Source: Microvirga sp. Mcv34
GTDB lineage: Bacteria; Pseudomonadota; Alphaproteobacteria; Rhizobiales; Beijerinckiaceae
NCBI RefSeq assembly: GCF_024519725.1
Contig: NZ_JALJRK010000042.1
Span: forward strand, 1 to 44,678
Reading direction: 5' to 3'
Length of the DNA: 44,678 nucleotides
Both the position numbers and the translations under genes were made by a program. This document shows, one piece after another, positions 37,883 through 44,678 of this stretch (positions within the stretch are counted from its first letter, which is position 1; the number at the start of each line of letters is the position of its first letter). The notes under the pieces were generated by a model. The model was not told the origin of the DNA and did no database searches. It was given only the letters and a program-made list of their open reading frames with translations.

Positions 37883-40462
37883 CTAAGAACGTCTCCGAGG
37901 TTTCGGGATCACTTGGTCGATATCTCGAAACTCGGCCCAAGGATCATTCTGAAGATGAGGCAAGCGCGCGGCCAGATTGCCAATCCGATATTGATTGCCG
38001 CTGCGGATCGTCGACAGTTCCTCCCACGTCAGGGGCGTTGAAACAGGAGCTCCGGCCCGGGCTCGCGTGGAATAAGCCGCCACAGCCGTGGCACCCCGCC
38101 CGTTGCGCAGATAGTCGATGAAGATCCGCCCAGCTCGGGCCCGCTTCGCCATAGTGTCCGTGTAAAGAGCGGGGCTTGCCTTCGTCATGGCTGCTGCGAC
38201 ACTAGCCGCGAACGCTTTTGCCTCATCCCAAGAGGCTTTTGGGCGGAGGGGAACCACAACATGCAAACCCTTGCCGCCGGAGGTCTTGACGAAGCTGACA
38301 AGATCGAGGTCCTGGAGGTAATCACGCACGTCGATCGCACCTTGAACCACCGCACCCCAGCCGACGCCCTCTCCCGGATCCAGGTCGAAGACAAGCCGAT
38401 CGGGCTTCTCCGGGTTCTTCAGCGTTGAGCCCCACGGGTGGATCTCGAGAACGCCGGCTTGCACTAAAGCGAGAAGCCCGGAGAGATCTTGGATCGCTAC
38501 TGCTTCGTCATCGCCCACGCGGACCCGCTGGATCAGCTCCTCATCAAGACCCGCCCAGGCATGTTTCTGGAAGAAGCATTCCTTCTGTGATCCCCCTGGG
38601 CAGCGCAGGAGCGAGAGCGGACGGTTCACGATGTGAGGCAGGATCCAATCGGCCATTTCCGTATAGAACTCAGCGAGCCCGAGCTTGGTGATCCCTTCGT
38701 CCTCCCACAGAACGCGGTCCGGATGCGTGAGATGGGCTTTCTCTAGGATCGCAGCACCAGGGCTTGTGTCGCGAGAGCCCTGCACAGTTGTCTCCCGCAC
38801 GACGTCCCGCGGATCCTTGTCCTCGCGCAGCCCTTGGAAAGAGCCCTGCCGGACCATGCCATCATGCGTCCATCCGCGGAACTCGACCTCGGCGACCAGC
38901 TCCGGCCTGACCCACTTCACTCCCCGACTGGCAGCGGCAGGGATCTTGCGGGCAAAGGGCGAAGCCTTGATTTCAATCGACGTGAGGGTCTCGTAGAGAG
39001 CGCCCGCCACCTCGGATGTAAAGCCGGTCCCAACGCGACCGACAGAGATGAGCTTGCCAGCCTCATAGACACCCATGACCAGTGAGCCCACCGCCTTCTT
39101 GCTCGCGCTCGATGGCAGGTAGCCTACGATCACCAGTTCCTGGCGCTGCGTGCACTTCGACTTGACCCAGTCGTCGCCGCGCCCTGACCTGTAGGGCTGA
39201 TCGGCGCGCTTGGAGATGATCCCCTCCAAGCCCATCCGGCAAGCATGCCGCACGAGCATTGCCCCATCCTCCTCAAGATGGTCGCTGAAGCGGATCGCAC
39301 TACCCTGGGGCAGATCATCGAACAGGAGGCGTAAGGCCGCCTTGCGGTCTGCAAGTGTCGCCTTCCTCAGGTCCTCTCCGTCGAGATAAAGCAGATCGAA
39401 CACATAGTAGACGAAACGCTCGCCCTTCCCGCCCTTGAGTTCCTGCTGGAGCGCCGAGAAGCTTGAGACCCCCGCCTCATCCTCCACGACGATTTCGCCG
39501 TCGAGCAACGCAGATGGAATCTTCAATTCTTTGAGGGCATTCGCAATTGGTTTGAACTTCGCTGTCCAGTCGAGCCCCTTTCGTGTCAGGAGCTTGATCT
39601 CGCGGCCGTCGATGCGGGCCTGCATGCGATAGCCATCGAGCTTGATCTCGTGAAGCCAGTTGCCACCCCTTGGGGCACTCTCAACCAGTTGGGCCAACGC
39701 CGGTTCGACAAAGGCTGGCAGAATGCCCTTCTTGGCACCTTTGACCTTCAATGGTCGTCGCGATTTCTCCGACCTGGATCTGGCCACCTTTTCGCGTGCA
39801 GCATGATCGACCCGGATATCGCCTTGGGCGGCCAGCTCCTCAATGGTCCGGCCTGATTTAAGCGAGGTCGTCTCCTCCTCCAGGATATCCGCATCCTCGG
39901 AGGTGCGTGCAGCCGGATCGTCGGACTTGAGCAGCAGCCACTGCTCATTCTTCTCACCGGGCTTGCCGCGGGTTCGCACGAGGTGCCACTTGCCCTTGAG
40001 GCGCTCTCCCTCAAGAGTGAACGTCAAGCGACCCCGGGCATAATCTTCATGCGGGTCGCCGTCCGGAATCCAGCGGCCCTGATCCCAGACAATCATGGTC
40101 CCACCGCCATACTGGCCAGCCGGGATGACGCCCTCGAAATCGATGTACTGCAGGGGATGGTCCTCGGTGTGGACCGAGAGGCGCTTCTCACCAGGGACCA
40201 GGCTCGGGCCCCGCGTCACCGCCCAACTTTTGAGAACCCCATCGAGCTCCAGCCGCAGGTCATAGTGCAGGCGGCGCGCATCATGCTTCTGCACCACGAA
40301 GCGGTTGCCCTGAGACTTGGCTCTCCTCGCCTTGGGTTCGCTCGTGATAGAGAAGTCCCGTTTCGCCCGGTAGGTGGCGAGAGAACCAGAGGCTCTTTTC
40401 GTGGTGGCTCGGCCTCGCGACGGCGCCTTCCTGGCTTTCGGACGGGCTGATGCCGCGACCAT
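37883..40462 (-). CDS. ligD: LigD, multidomain end-joining DNA ligase
   Basis: An 859-residue protein in the order phosphoesterase, ligase, polymerase. The phosphoesterase (about residues 50-180) shows HDARRLHYDLRLELDG. The ligase (250-540) has HEIKLDGYR with Lys274 and GLREDKDPRDVV at the end. The primase-like polymerase (570-855) has FDLDPGEGV with its catalytic Asp pair and TSGGKGLHVVVP. Together with Ku it trims, fills and seals double-strand breaks by non-homologous end joining. GGAGAG is present 6 bases before the ATG. The ku gene lies 32 bases upstream, forming an operon whose promoter is the EcfG site at 41449-41474. Confidence 0.97.
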   Translation of the reverse strand: MVAASARPKARKAPSRGRATTKRASGSLATYRAKRDFSITSEPKARRAKSQGNRFVVQKHDARRLHYDLRLELDGVLKSWAVTRGPSLVPGEKRLSVHTEDHPLQYIDFEGVIPAGQYGGGTMIVWDQGRWIPDGDPHEDYARGRLTFTLEGERLKGKWHLVRTRGKPGEKNEQWLLLKSDDPAARTSEDADILEEETTSLKSGRTIEELAAQGDIRVDHAAREKVARSRSEKSRRPLKVKGAKKGILPAFVEPALAQLVESAPRGGNWLHEIKLDGYRMQARIDGREIKLLTRKGLDWTAKFKPIANALKELKIPSALLDGEIVVEDEAGVSSFSALQQELKGGKGERFVYYVFDLLYLDGEDLRKATLADRKAALRLLFDDLPQGSAIRFSDHLEEDGAMLVRHACRMGLEGIISKRADQPYRSGRGDDWVKSKCTQRQELVIVGYLPSSASKKAVGSLVMGVYEAGKLISVGRVGTGFTSEVAGALYETLTSIEIKASPFARKIPAAASRGVKWVRPELVAEVEFRGWTHDGMVRQGSFQGLREDKDPRDVVRETTVQGSRDTSPGAAILEKAHLTHPDRVLWEDEGITKLGLAEFYTEMADWILPHIVNRPLSLLRCPGGSQKECFFQKHAWAGLDEELIQRVRVGDDEAVAIQDLSGLLALVQAGVLEIHPWGSTLKNPEKPDRLVFDLDPGEGVGWGAVVQGAIDVRDYLQDLDLVSFVKTSGGKGLHVVVPLRPKASWDEAKAFAASVAAAMTKASPALYTDTMAKRARAGRIFIDYLRNGRGATAVAAYSTRARAGAPVSTPLTWEELSTIRSGNQYRIGNLAARLPHLQNDPWAEFRDIDQVIPKPRRRS

Positions 40463-40494
40463 GACACTCTCCTACGCAACACGAAACGTCAGGG

Positions 40495-41376
40495 TTAGCC
40501 GGCCTTACGCGCCTTCGCCTTGGGTGCCGGCTTTTTCGCCGATTTGGATTTCGACGCGGCTTTCTTCGCCGGAGCAGTCTTCTTGCCTGCGGATCCTGCT
40601 TTCTCGGCCGAGACACTGCGCTTGAGCGCGTCCATCAGGTTGACGACATTCGACGGTTTTTCGGACGGCTCCTCTTTCAGAGGCTTGCCGGCCTGCTTCG
40701 ACTTCAGCAGCTCCGCGACGGCTTCCTCATAACGATCATCGAATTGCTTCGGATCGAAGTGGGCCGCCTTGCTGTCGATGATGTGGGCAGCGAGATTCTT
40801 CATCTCCTTGGGATACTTCACCTCGCTGATCTCGTCGAAGACCTTGTCCTCGTCGCGAACTTCGTCGGCCGCGTGCAGTGTGGTTCCGACTAGCCCTTCA
40901 TCAAGGGGCTCCAGCAGGATCATGCGTTCTCGTCGCGCTAGCACGATGCGGGCAATGCCGGCCATGCCTTTATCGCGGATCGCATCACGAATGACGCAAA
41001 AGGCTTCGTTGGACACCTTATCGGTCGGGGCGATGTAGTAGGCGGTGTCAAGGAAGCGCTCGTCCACCTCCTCGCGCGGCACAAAGCTCTCGATGTCGAT
41101 GGTGTGGGTGCTTTCCAGCTTCAGGGCGTCGAGTTCCTCGTCCTCAACCTGGATGTAGCTGCCCTTGCCGACCGCGAAGCCTTTGACCTGGTCTTCACTC
41201 TCGACGACTTCCTCGGTCTCGCTGTCGACGAATTGGCGCTTCACGCGGTTGCCGGTCTTGCGGTTGAGGGTGTTGAACCGGATCTTTCCACCCGACGATG
41301 TGGAGGGGTATAGGCCGACCGCGCAGGACACGAGAGAGAGCTTGATGTGACCTTTCCAAACCGTCCGTTCAGCCAT
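40495..41376 (-). CDS. ku: Ku, non-homologous end-joining protein
   Basis: A 293-residue bacterial Ku counted from ATG 41376, with GGGAG 8 bases upstream; a longer frame to 41421 lacks a signal. It has WKGHIKLSLVSCAVGLYP at the start, GKGSYIQVEDEELDAL and RDKGMAGIARIVLARRERM in the ring-forming core, and a lysine/alanine-rich C-terminal tail typical of rhizobial Ku, which modulates DNA binding. The homodimer threads onto broken DNA ends and recruits LigD. An exact EcfG promoter lies about 73 bases upstream, so stress induction is likely. Confidence 0.96.
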   Translation of the reverse strand: MAERTVWKGHIKLSLVSCAVGLYPSTSSGGKIRFNTLNRKTGNRVKRQFVDSETEEVVESEDQVKGFAVGKGSYIQVEDEELDALKLESTHTIDIESFVPREEVDERFLDTAYYIAPTDKVSNEAFCVIRDAIRDKGMAGIARIVLARRERMILLEPLDEGLVGTTLHAADEVRDEDKVFDEISEVKYPKEMKNLAAHIIDSKAAHFDPKQFDDRYEEAVAELLKSKQAGKPLKEEPSEKPSNVVNLMDALKRSVSAEKAGSAGKKTAPAKKAASKSKSAKKPAPKAKARKAG

Positions 41377-41448
41377 GGGTAGAACTCCCAACGATACTCT
41401 ACTGTGTGACAGGTCTGGCAACCTTGACCGGCACCGTCACGAGTCGGC

Positions 41449-41474
41449 AACGTCGCCCCGAAATGACTCGTTCC
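41449..41474 (-). promoter_or_regulatory. EcfG-type general-stress promoter of ku-ligD
   Basis: On the minus strand GGAAC, exactly 17 bases, then CGTT, which is the alphaproteobacterial EcfG consensus. The -10 lies about 73 bases before the ku start codon. Confidence 0.75.
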
Positions 41475-41574
41475 GAGTTCTCCACAGGAGTCTCGGGGTT
41501 GGTTAACGCCCCAGGAAACCACTCCCCATCGTGACGCATTTTTGAAGTGTCGTTGTTGTGTAAGGAGTAACGGA

Positions 41575-41763
41575 ATGTCAGATGACAAAGCCAATCGGGG
41601 TGGTGCGGACCGAGGCCGGGTCGCCGGCGGCGAAGAGTACGAGATCGGCTACTTTGCCCGGAAGCACGGCATCAGCGTTGCGCAGGCCGAAGAGTTGATC
41701 AAGGAGCACGGGAACAGCCGCGAGAAGCTCGATGCAGCGGCTGGGAAGCTCAAACGAGGCTAA
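41575..41763 (+). CDS. DUF3606-family small protein
   Basis: A 62-residue protein counted from ATG 41575, with AAGGAG upstream. EEYEIGYFARKHGISVAQAE and ELIKEHGNSREKLDAAA match the DUF3606 pattern (E-Y-E-V-x-Y-x-A-x-K, then a short helical pair). The function of the family is unknown; members are common and often stress-related in Rhizobiales. It is divergent from ku and shares the intergenic region with its EcfG promoter; no exact EcfG site faces it. Confidence 0.8.
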   Translation: MSDDKANRGGADRGRVAGGEEYEIGYFARKHGISVAQAEELIKEHGNSREKLDAAAGKLKRG

Positions 41764-41785
41764 TCCCTAGCAGCCCAGTGCCCTG

Positions 41786-42529
41786 ATGGCAGGTATGAGT
41801 GAGCACCGCGTTCATGTTGGGACCGCCGCCTGGGCGATCCCAAAGCAGTACGATGACGCCTTCCCGAGCGAGGGCAGCCATCTCGTGCGCTATGCGAGCC
41901 GGTTTGACGGCGTCGAGATCAACTCCTCGTTTTATCGCCCGCATCGCGTGTCGACCTATCAGCGCTGGGCCGGTGATGTACCGGAGCATTTCCGCTTTGC
42001 CGTGAAGATGCCGAAGGCGATCACTCACGAAGGCCGTCTGCGCGATGTCGACGAGCCGTTGGAGCGTTTTCTAGGGGAGATTGCAGGCCTGGGCCCAAAG
42101 CTCGGACCGGTGCTTATCCAGCTTCCTCCAAGCCTGAAGTTCGACCCGGCCGACGTGCGATCATTCGTTGAGAGGCTTCGAGCATCCTTTGCTGGAGATC
42201 TCGTCTGTGAGCCGCGGCATGCATCATGGTTCACCGCCGATGTCGACGCCTTCCTGGTAGAGCACCGGATCGCGCGGGTGGCGGCCGATCCCAAGCCTCA
42301 TCCGAGTGCCGGTACTCCGGGGGGCTGGACTGGTCTGGTTTACTACCGCCTGCATGGGTCGCCGAAAATGTACTACTCGGCGTACTCACACGATGTCATC
42401 GCGGAAACCGCCAAGATCCTTCGGGACCATGTAGAGGCCGGACGAGCGGCATGGTGCATCTTCGACAATACGGCTGCTTTCGCTGCGACCGGCGATGCGC
42501 TGAGCACTTTAAAGCTTCTTCAGTCTTAG
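41786..42529 (+). CDS. DUF72-family protein (YecE-like)
   Basis: A 247-residue TIM-barrel-like DUF72 protein: VHVGTAAWAIPK at the first strand, FDGVEINSSFYRPH, RFAVKMPKAITHE, GPVLIQLPPSLKFD, YYRLHGSPKMYYS and CIFDNTAAFAA at the end, all family hallmarks. The biochemical role is unknown; nucleic-acid processing has been suggested because of its neighbours. It starts 22 bases after the DUF3606 gene and may be its operon partner. ATG 41786 and 41795 are both possible. Confidence 0.88.
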   Translation: MAGMSEHRVHVGTAAWAIPKQYDDAFPSEGSHLVRYASRFDGVEINSSFYRPHRVSTYQRWAGDVPEHFRFAVKMPKAITHEGRLRDVDEPLERFLGEIAGLGPKLGPVLIQLPPSLKFDPADVRSFVERLRASFAGDLVCEPRHASWFTADVDAFLVEHRIARVAADPKPHPSAGTPGGWTGLVYYRLHGSPKMYYSAYSHDVIAETAKILRDHVEAGRAAWCIFDNTAAFAATGDALSTLKLLQS

Positions 42530-42898
42530 GCGTCTGACAAAATGGAAAAGCCCAGGCTCCGGGGTCAACGGGCGGAATGCCTTCGCATCTCCTGCCGCGC
42601 CAGCTACGGGCCTGGGCTAATAGGGTACCAGACGGGCGCTCGCATCGTCAGGCAAGCGCAGGAACAATCCGTGCCGGAGTACATCCGTCCTGGCACGGTC
42701 TCATCGACGCTGGCGGTGACGCCCGCCGCTGTCGAAGTCCACAACACTGTCCGCTGGGGTAAGCCTGATATAAGGGTTGATATAAAATTCACAAGCGGGT
42801 TAGGGCGAACATTGTGTCGCAGCCTCACCAGATTTGAGGAGCGAACGCATCCCATCGGTATGTCGAAGTTCCTCCATCGAGCACCAAGGTCGAGCAGG
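42530..42898. other. Non-coding gap with a long-range hairpin
   Basis: Nothing protein-like is convincing. Two elements stand out: the nested inverted repeat at 42549-42618 and, at its right end, the EcfG promoter of the next gene. Confidence 0.4.
42549..42618. repeat. Nested inverted repeat, possible structured RNA
   Basis: AGCCCAGGC (42549-42557) and GCCTGGGCT (42610-42618) pair perfectly over 9 bp. Inside lie GCGG/CCGC (42572-42575 with 42595-42598) and ATGC-CTTC-GCAT (42577-42588). The 70-base spacing recalls a tRNA, but no T-loop or anticodon arm fits. Confidence 0.4.
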
Positions 42899-42923
42899 GG
42901 AACCTTGACCGTGAGGCGACGTT
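42899..42923 (+). promoter_or_regulatory. EcfG-type promoter of the 42950 exported-protein gene
   Basis: GGAAC, exactly 16 bases, CGTT. The -10 ends 26 bases before the ATG, leaving a short leader with AGGAG. Confidence 0.75.
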
Positions 42924-42949
42924 CCCGTTGAGGAGCTATAGGATCTCAC

Positions 42950-43456
42950 ATGCGAGCCTTCCATTTTAACAAAGTTGCACAACTGGGCTTGGCTGCACTG
43001 GTGCTCGGCGGATCGTCTCTCGTGACTACAACGGCCGCCGTCGCCGCAGATCTCCCCCCATACTACGACGATCAAGAGGCGGCTCTGGAACACCCGCCAG
43101 TTCGGCGCAGGCTCGCGGTCGAGGAAACCTATATCACCCCACCGGTCGAGCACAGGGTTATTGGCCGCCGCGTGATCGAGCGCCGCTTTGTTGGCGGTTA
43201 TGAAGGGCCAGCTCTGGTGCCGCAGCAGCCTCTGCCGATTGTGCCTCTGGAGGAGAGCGAAGGCTTTGAGGGGCCTGCGTTGGTTCCTCCCCGGAATGTC
43301 CCGATTGTCTCTGTGCAGCCGGTCCTGCCTCCGCCCGTCTACCAGGAGAGAGTGGTCGGCATCCCTGCGCCAATCGAGGAATGCCGCGTTGTCTCAACGA
43401 AGCGGATCGACGCCTATGGCGATGTCACAGTGCGCAGAACAAGGATCTGCGACTGA
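42950..43456 (+). CDS. Exported proline-rich protein with internal repeat
   Basis: A 168-residue protein with a signal peptide (QLGLAALVLGGSSLVTTTAA, cleavage near AVAAD). The mature part is proline/valine-rich. It contains a near-duplicate pair: YEGPALVPQQPLPIV (residues 84-98) and FEGPALVPPRNVPIV (106-120), a 22-residue period. The end has two cysteines (EECRVVST, TRICD). It is likely periplasmic or surface-associated. The EcfG promoter 27 bases upstream makes it a probable general-stress gene. The function is unknown. Confidence 0.75.
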   Translation: MRAFHFNKVAQLGLAALVLGGSSLVTTTAAVAADLPPYYDDQEAALEHPPVRRRLAVEETYITPPVEHRVIGRRVIERRFVGGYEGPALVPQQPLPIVPLEESEGFEGPALVPPRNVPIVSVQPVLPPPVYQERVVGIPAPIEECRVVSTKRIDAYGDVTVRRTRICD

Positions 43457-43481
43457 GTCCGGCTCACCGCAGCCATAGCTC

Positions 43482-44000
43482 TTATCGACCTCCTGGCTCC
43501 TGCAGCGAGATGCCCGCCGGCACCTTCAGCTCGCCGTCGTTCTGATCCAGGTCGATGAAATGGTTGTTCCTGGGGATGACCAACCCTTCCCCGATCTTGG
43601 GCAGCTTGGACAGGGAGGTGCAGGTAATGGCCGAGCGCTCGCCCGAAGAGGTTTCTGTGCCGGTGAGCCGCGCAGTTGCCTGCCCAGGGCCTGAGAGGCT
43701 CCCTTCAATTCGGATGCTCTGGTCGGGAAACGCCCAGGTGAACCGCTGGCCAGTCTGCTCCCATTTGCCCGGCCATTCGCCGGGTTTGGTCTCGGACGCA
43801 TCGAAGATGTAGGGGCTCACCTCCCCGTTCTCGAGTTCCCCTCCTCCGACGCCACCACCTGGATAGAAGGTAATCACGAACTGAGATCGGTCGGAAGCGC
43901 GGGTGCATTGCCAGAGGGAGCCTGCAAGGCTCAGGCCGTCGGCGATCGCTGCTGGGGACACCAGGACGATCCCGATCGTGGCGAGCAGAAAGCGTCTCAT
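43482..44000 (-). CDS. Exported protein, unknown function
   Basis: A 172-residue protein counted from ATG 44000, with GGAGA 6 bases upstream, followed by signal peptide MRRFLLATIGIVLVSPAAIA. The mature part is beta-rich: GSLWQCTRASDRSQFVITFY, GKWEQTGQRFTWAFPDQSIR and GERSAITCTSLSKLP, suggesting a small lipocalin-like or single beta-barrel fold with one cysteine pair. No family was assigned. The IS66 element begins 51 bases upstream of its start and may have cut it off from its original promoter. Confidence 0.65.
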   Translation of the reverse strand: MRRFLLATIGIVLVSPAAIADGLSLAGSLWQCTRASDRSQFVITFYPGGGVGGGELENGEVSPYIFDASETKPGEWPGKWEQTGQRFTWAFPDQSIRIEGSLSGPGQATARLTGTETSSGERSAITCTSLSKLPKIGEGLVIPRNNHFIDLDQNDGELKVPAGISLQEPGGR

Positions 44001-44140
44001 GGGCTGTCTCCGATCAAGGACGGAGCAGCACCGTAGGCGGAGTTCCTTACGTAAGCGTGGCGTCATGGCCGCCTACCGAAGCGGCGATCAGGATGAGATA
44101 AGTGTCCACGAAGATTGAAGCGGACACTTAGGTGGCATGC

Positions 44141-44626
44141 ATGTCAGAGACGGAGCCTCGTCGTCGGCGCAGTTGGACAACGGAAGAGAAGTGGCGGTTT
44201 GTCGAAGAGGCCAGGCTCCCGGGAAACGCTGTCGCGGAGGTAGCCCGTCGACGCGGCGTCAACAACAATCAGCTTTTCGGTTGGATCCGGGCTGCCGAAG
44301 CAGGCAAACTGGGACCCCGTCCGGCTTCTCTGGTGCTTCTCCCCGAGGCTTCGTCGCACAATGAGTTCATCCCGATCGGGGTCTTCGGGACGTGCGGCGA
44401 CGAAGGGCCCGCGATCACGATGCCGGCTCTTCGCGCGCCGGACGCCAGTCCAGTGGAGAGTTCGGCACAGTCGAGAGCCGAGAGGCCGGCCAGAACGTCA
44501 ATCCTGGAGGAGCGGCCTGGCGTGATTGAGATAGACCTGCCAAACGGTGCACGTGTTCGGGTTGACGCCTTTGTCAACGAGCGGGCGCTTCGGCGGGTTC
44601 TTGCTGCCCTCGGTGCGAAGTCATGA
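44141..44626 (+). CDS. tnpA: IS66 TnpA, accessory transposition protein
   Basis: A 161-residue protein. The N-terminal HTH reads RRRSWTTEEKWRFVEEA then AEVARRRGVNNNQLFGWIR, typical of IS66/IS3-type OrfA proteins. The C-terminus GVIEIDLPNGARVRVDAFVN is the IS66 TnpA signature. ATG 44141 has AGGTGG just upstream. Its stop overlaps the ATG of tnpB (ATGA), so translation is coupled. TnpA is needed with TnpB and TnpC for IS66 transposition. Confidence 0.9.
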   Translation: MSETEPRRRRSWTTEEKWRFVEEARLPGNAVAEVARRRGVNNNQLFGWIRAAEAGKLGPRPASLVLLPEASSHNEFIPIGVFGTCGDEGPAITMPALRAPDASPVESSAQSRAERPARTSILEERPGVIEIDLPNGARVRVDAFVNERALRRVLAALGAKS

Positions 44627-44678
44627 TCCAGATCGCTGCGGGAACGAAGGTGTATCTGGCCTGCCAGCCAGTCGATAT
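44623..44678 (+). CDS. tnpB: IS66 TnpB, N-terminal fragment (cut by window end)
   Basis: The frame begins MIQIAAGTKVYLACQPVD, which matches the conserved start of IS66 TnpB, and is open to the end of the window. It overlaps tnpA by four bases. Completeness cannot be judged. Confidence 0.88.
   Translation, partial: MIQIAAGTKVYLACQPVD

Larger units (their letters stand above)
44051..44678 (+). mobile_element. IS66-family insertion sequence, left part
   Basis: The element starts at GTAAGCGTGG (44051), which fits the GTAAGC ends of IS66 terminal repeats. tnpA and the start of tnpB follow in the usual order, and the rest lies beyond the window. The 8 bases before it (TTCCTTAC, 44043-44050) would be one copy of the target duplication. 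A 9-bp inverted repeat (TAAGTGTCC/GGACACTTA, 44099-44107 and 44122-44130) precedes tnpA and ends close to its ribosome site. Confidence 0.75.

Noticed and set aside
42549..42618. A tRNA gene at the 70-base hairpin
   Set aside because: The outer stem fits an acceptor arm, but there is no T-loop consensus, no anticodon arm and no D-loop.
42542..42931. 129-aa open frame on the plus strand
   Set aside because: The composition is not protein-like, it runs through the nested hairpin and the EcfG promoter, and it has no ribosome site.
1..44678. CRISPR array, rRNA or tRNA genes
   Set aside because: No regularly spaced repeats and no rRNA or tRNA signatures were seen on either strand.

Overview
The window looks like an accessory stretch (plasmid or genomic island) of a GC-rich alphaproteobacterium of the order Hyphomicrobiales/Rhizobiales, most like Microvirga, Methylobacterium or a relative. 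The reasons are the NepR-type anti-sigma protein, EcfG-type promoters (GGAAC-N16/17-CGTT), a Ku/LigD end-joining operon, IhfA, an Omp25/31-type porin, an MHS transporter with an IclR regulator, DUF3606 and DUF72 proteins, and an IS66 element. No rRNA, tRNA or CRISPR array was seen. The genus is an inference.

Layout. 1-2.7 kb: end of an exported-looking protein, a small membrane protein, a stand-alone LigD-like ATP-dependent DNA ligase and a 68-aa protein. 2.8-8 kb: a phospholipase-D-like protein with a Tudor-like C-terminus, an exported protein, a protein with an McrA-head-like helical domain, a phosphoribosylanthranilate-isomerase-like barrel and an exported ClpP-fold/LprI protein. 8.0-15.25 kb: a seven-gene catabolic operon read leftwards (iclR, MHS transporter, ketopantoate-reductase-like, SDR, CE4 deacetylase-like, M20 hydrolase, Old Yellow Enzyme) with a probable IclR operator in front. 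15.5-18.7 kb: a fused membrane/spermidine-synthase-like protein and an outer-membrane barrel.

18.9-27.3 kb: mostly small, closely packed genes of unknown function. They include a four-gene overlapping operon, a transglycosylase-like (TGT/DpdA-like) barrel, a mini LuxR-type HTH protein and a CheY-like receiver. 27.4-33.7 kb: a secreted glycerophosphodiesterase-like enzyme, a cold-shock protein with a clear terminator, a membrane Mrr-type nuclease whose frame runs over an antisense HTH gene, a gene pair that looks split by a frameshift, and a GAF-GGDEF protein.

33.8-44 kb: a stress-flavoured region. It holds ihfA, a nepR-like gene, a candidate small RNA with anti-Shine-Dalgarno CCUCC motifs and its own terminator, a GAF-XRE regulator divergent from a RES-domain protein, and ligD and ku read leftwards with an exact EcfG promoter. 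DUF3606 and DUF72 genes follow, then an exported protein with another exact EcfG promoter. The right edge is the left end of an IS66 insertion.

The best unifying idea is that several right-hand genes (ku-ligD, the exported protein at 42950 and perhaps the small RNA) belong to the EcfG/NepR general stress response. The least explained parts are the unknown-gene cluster at 18.9-25.5 kb and the frameshifted pair at 31.3-32.6 kb.
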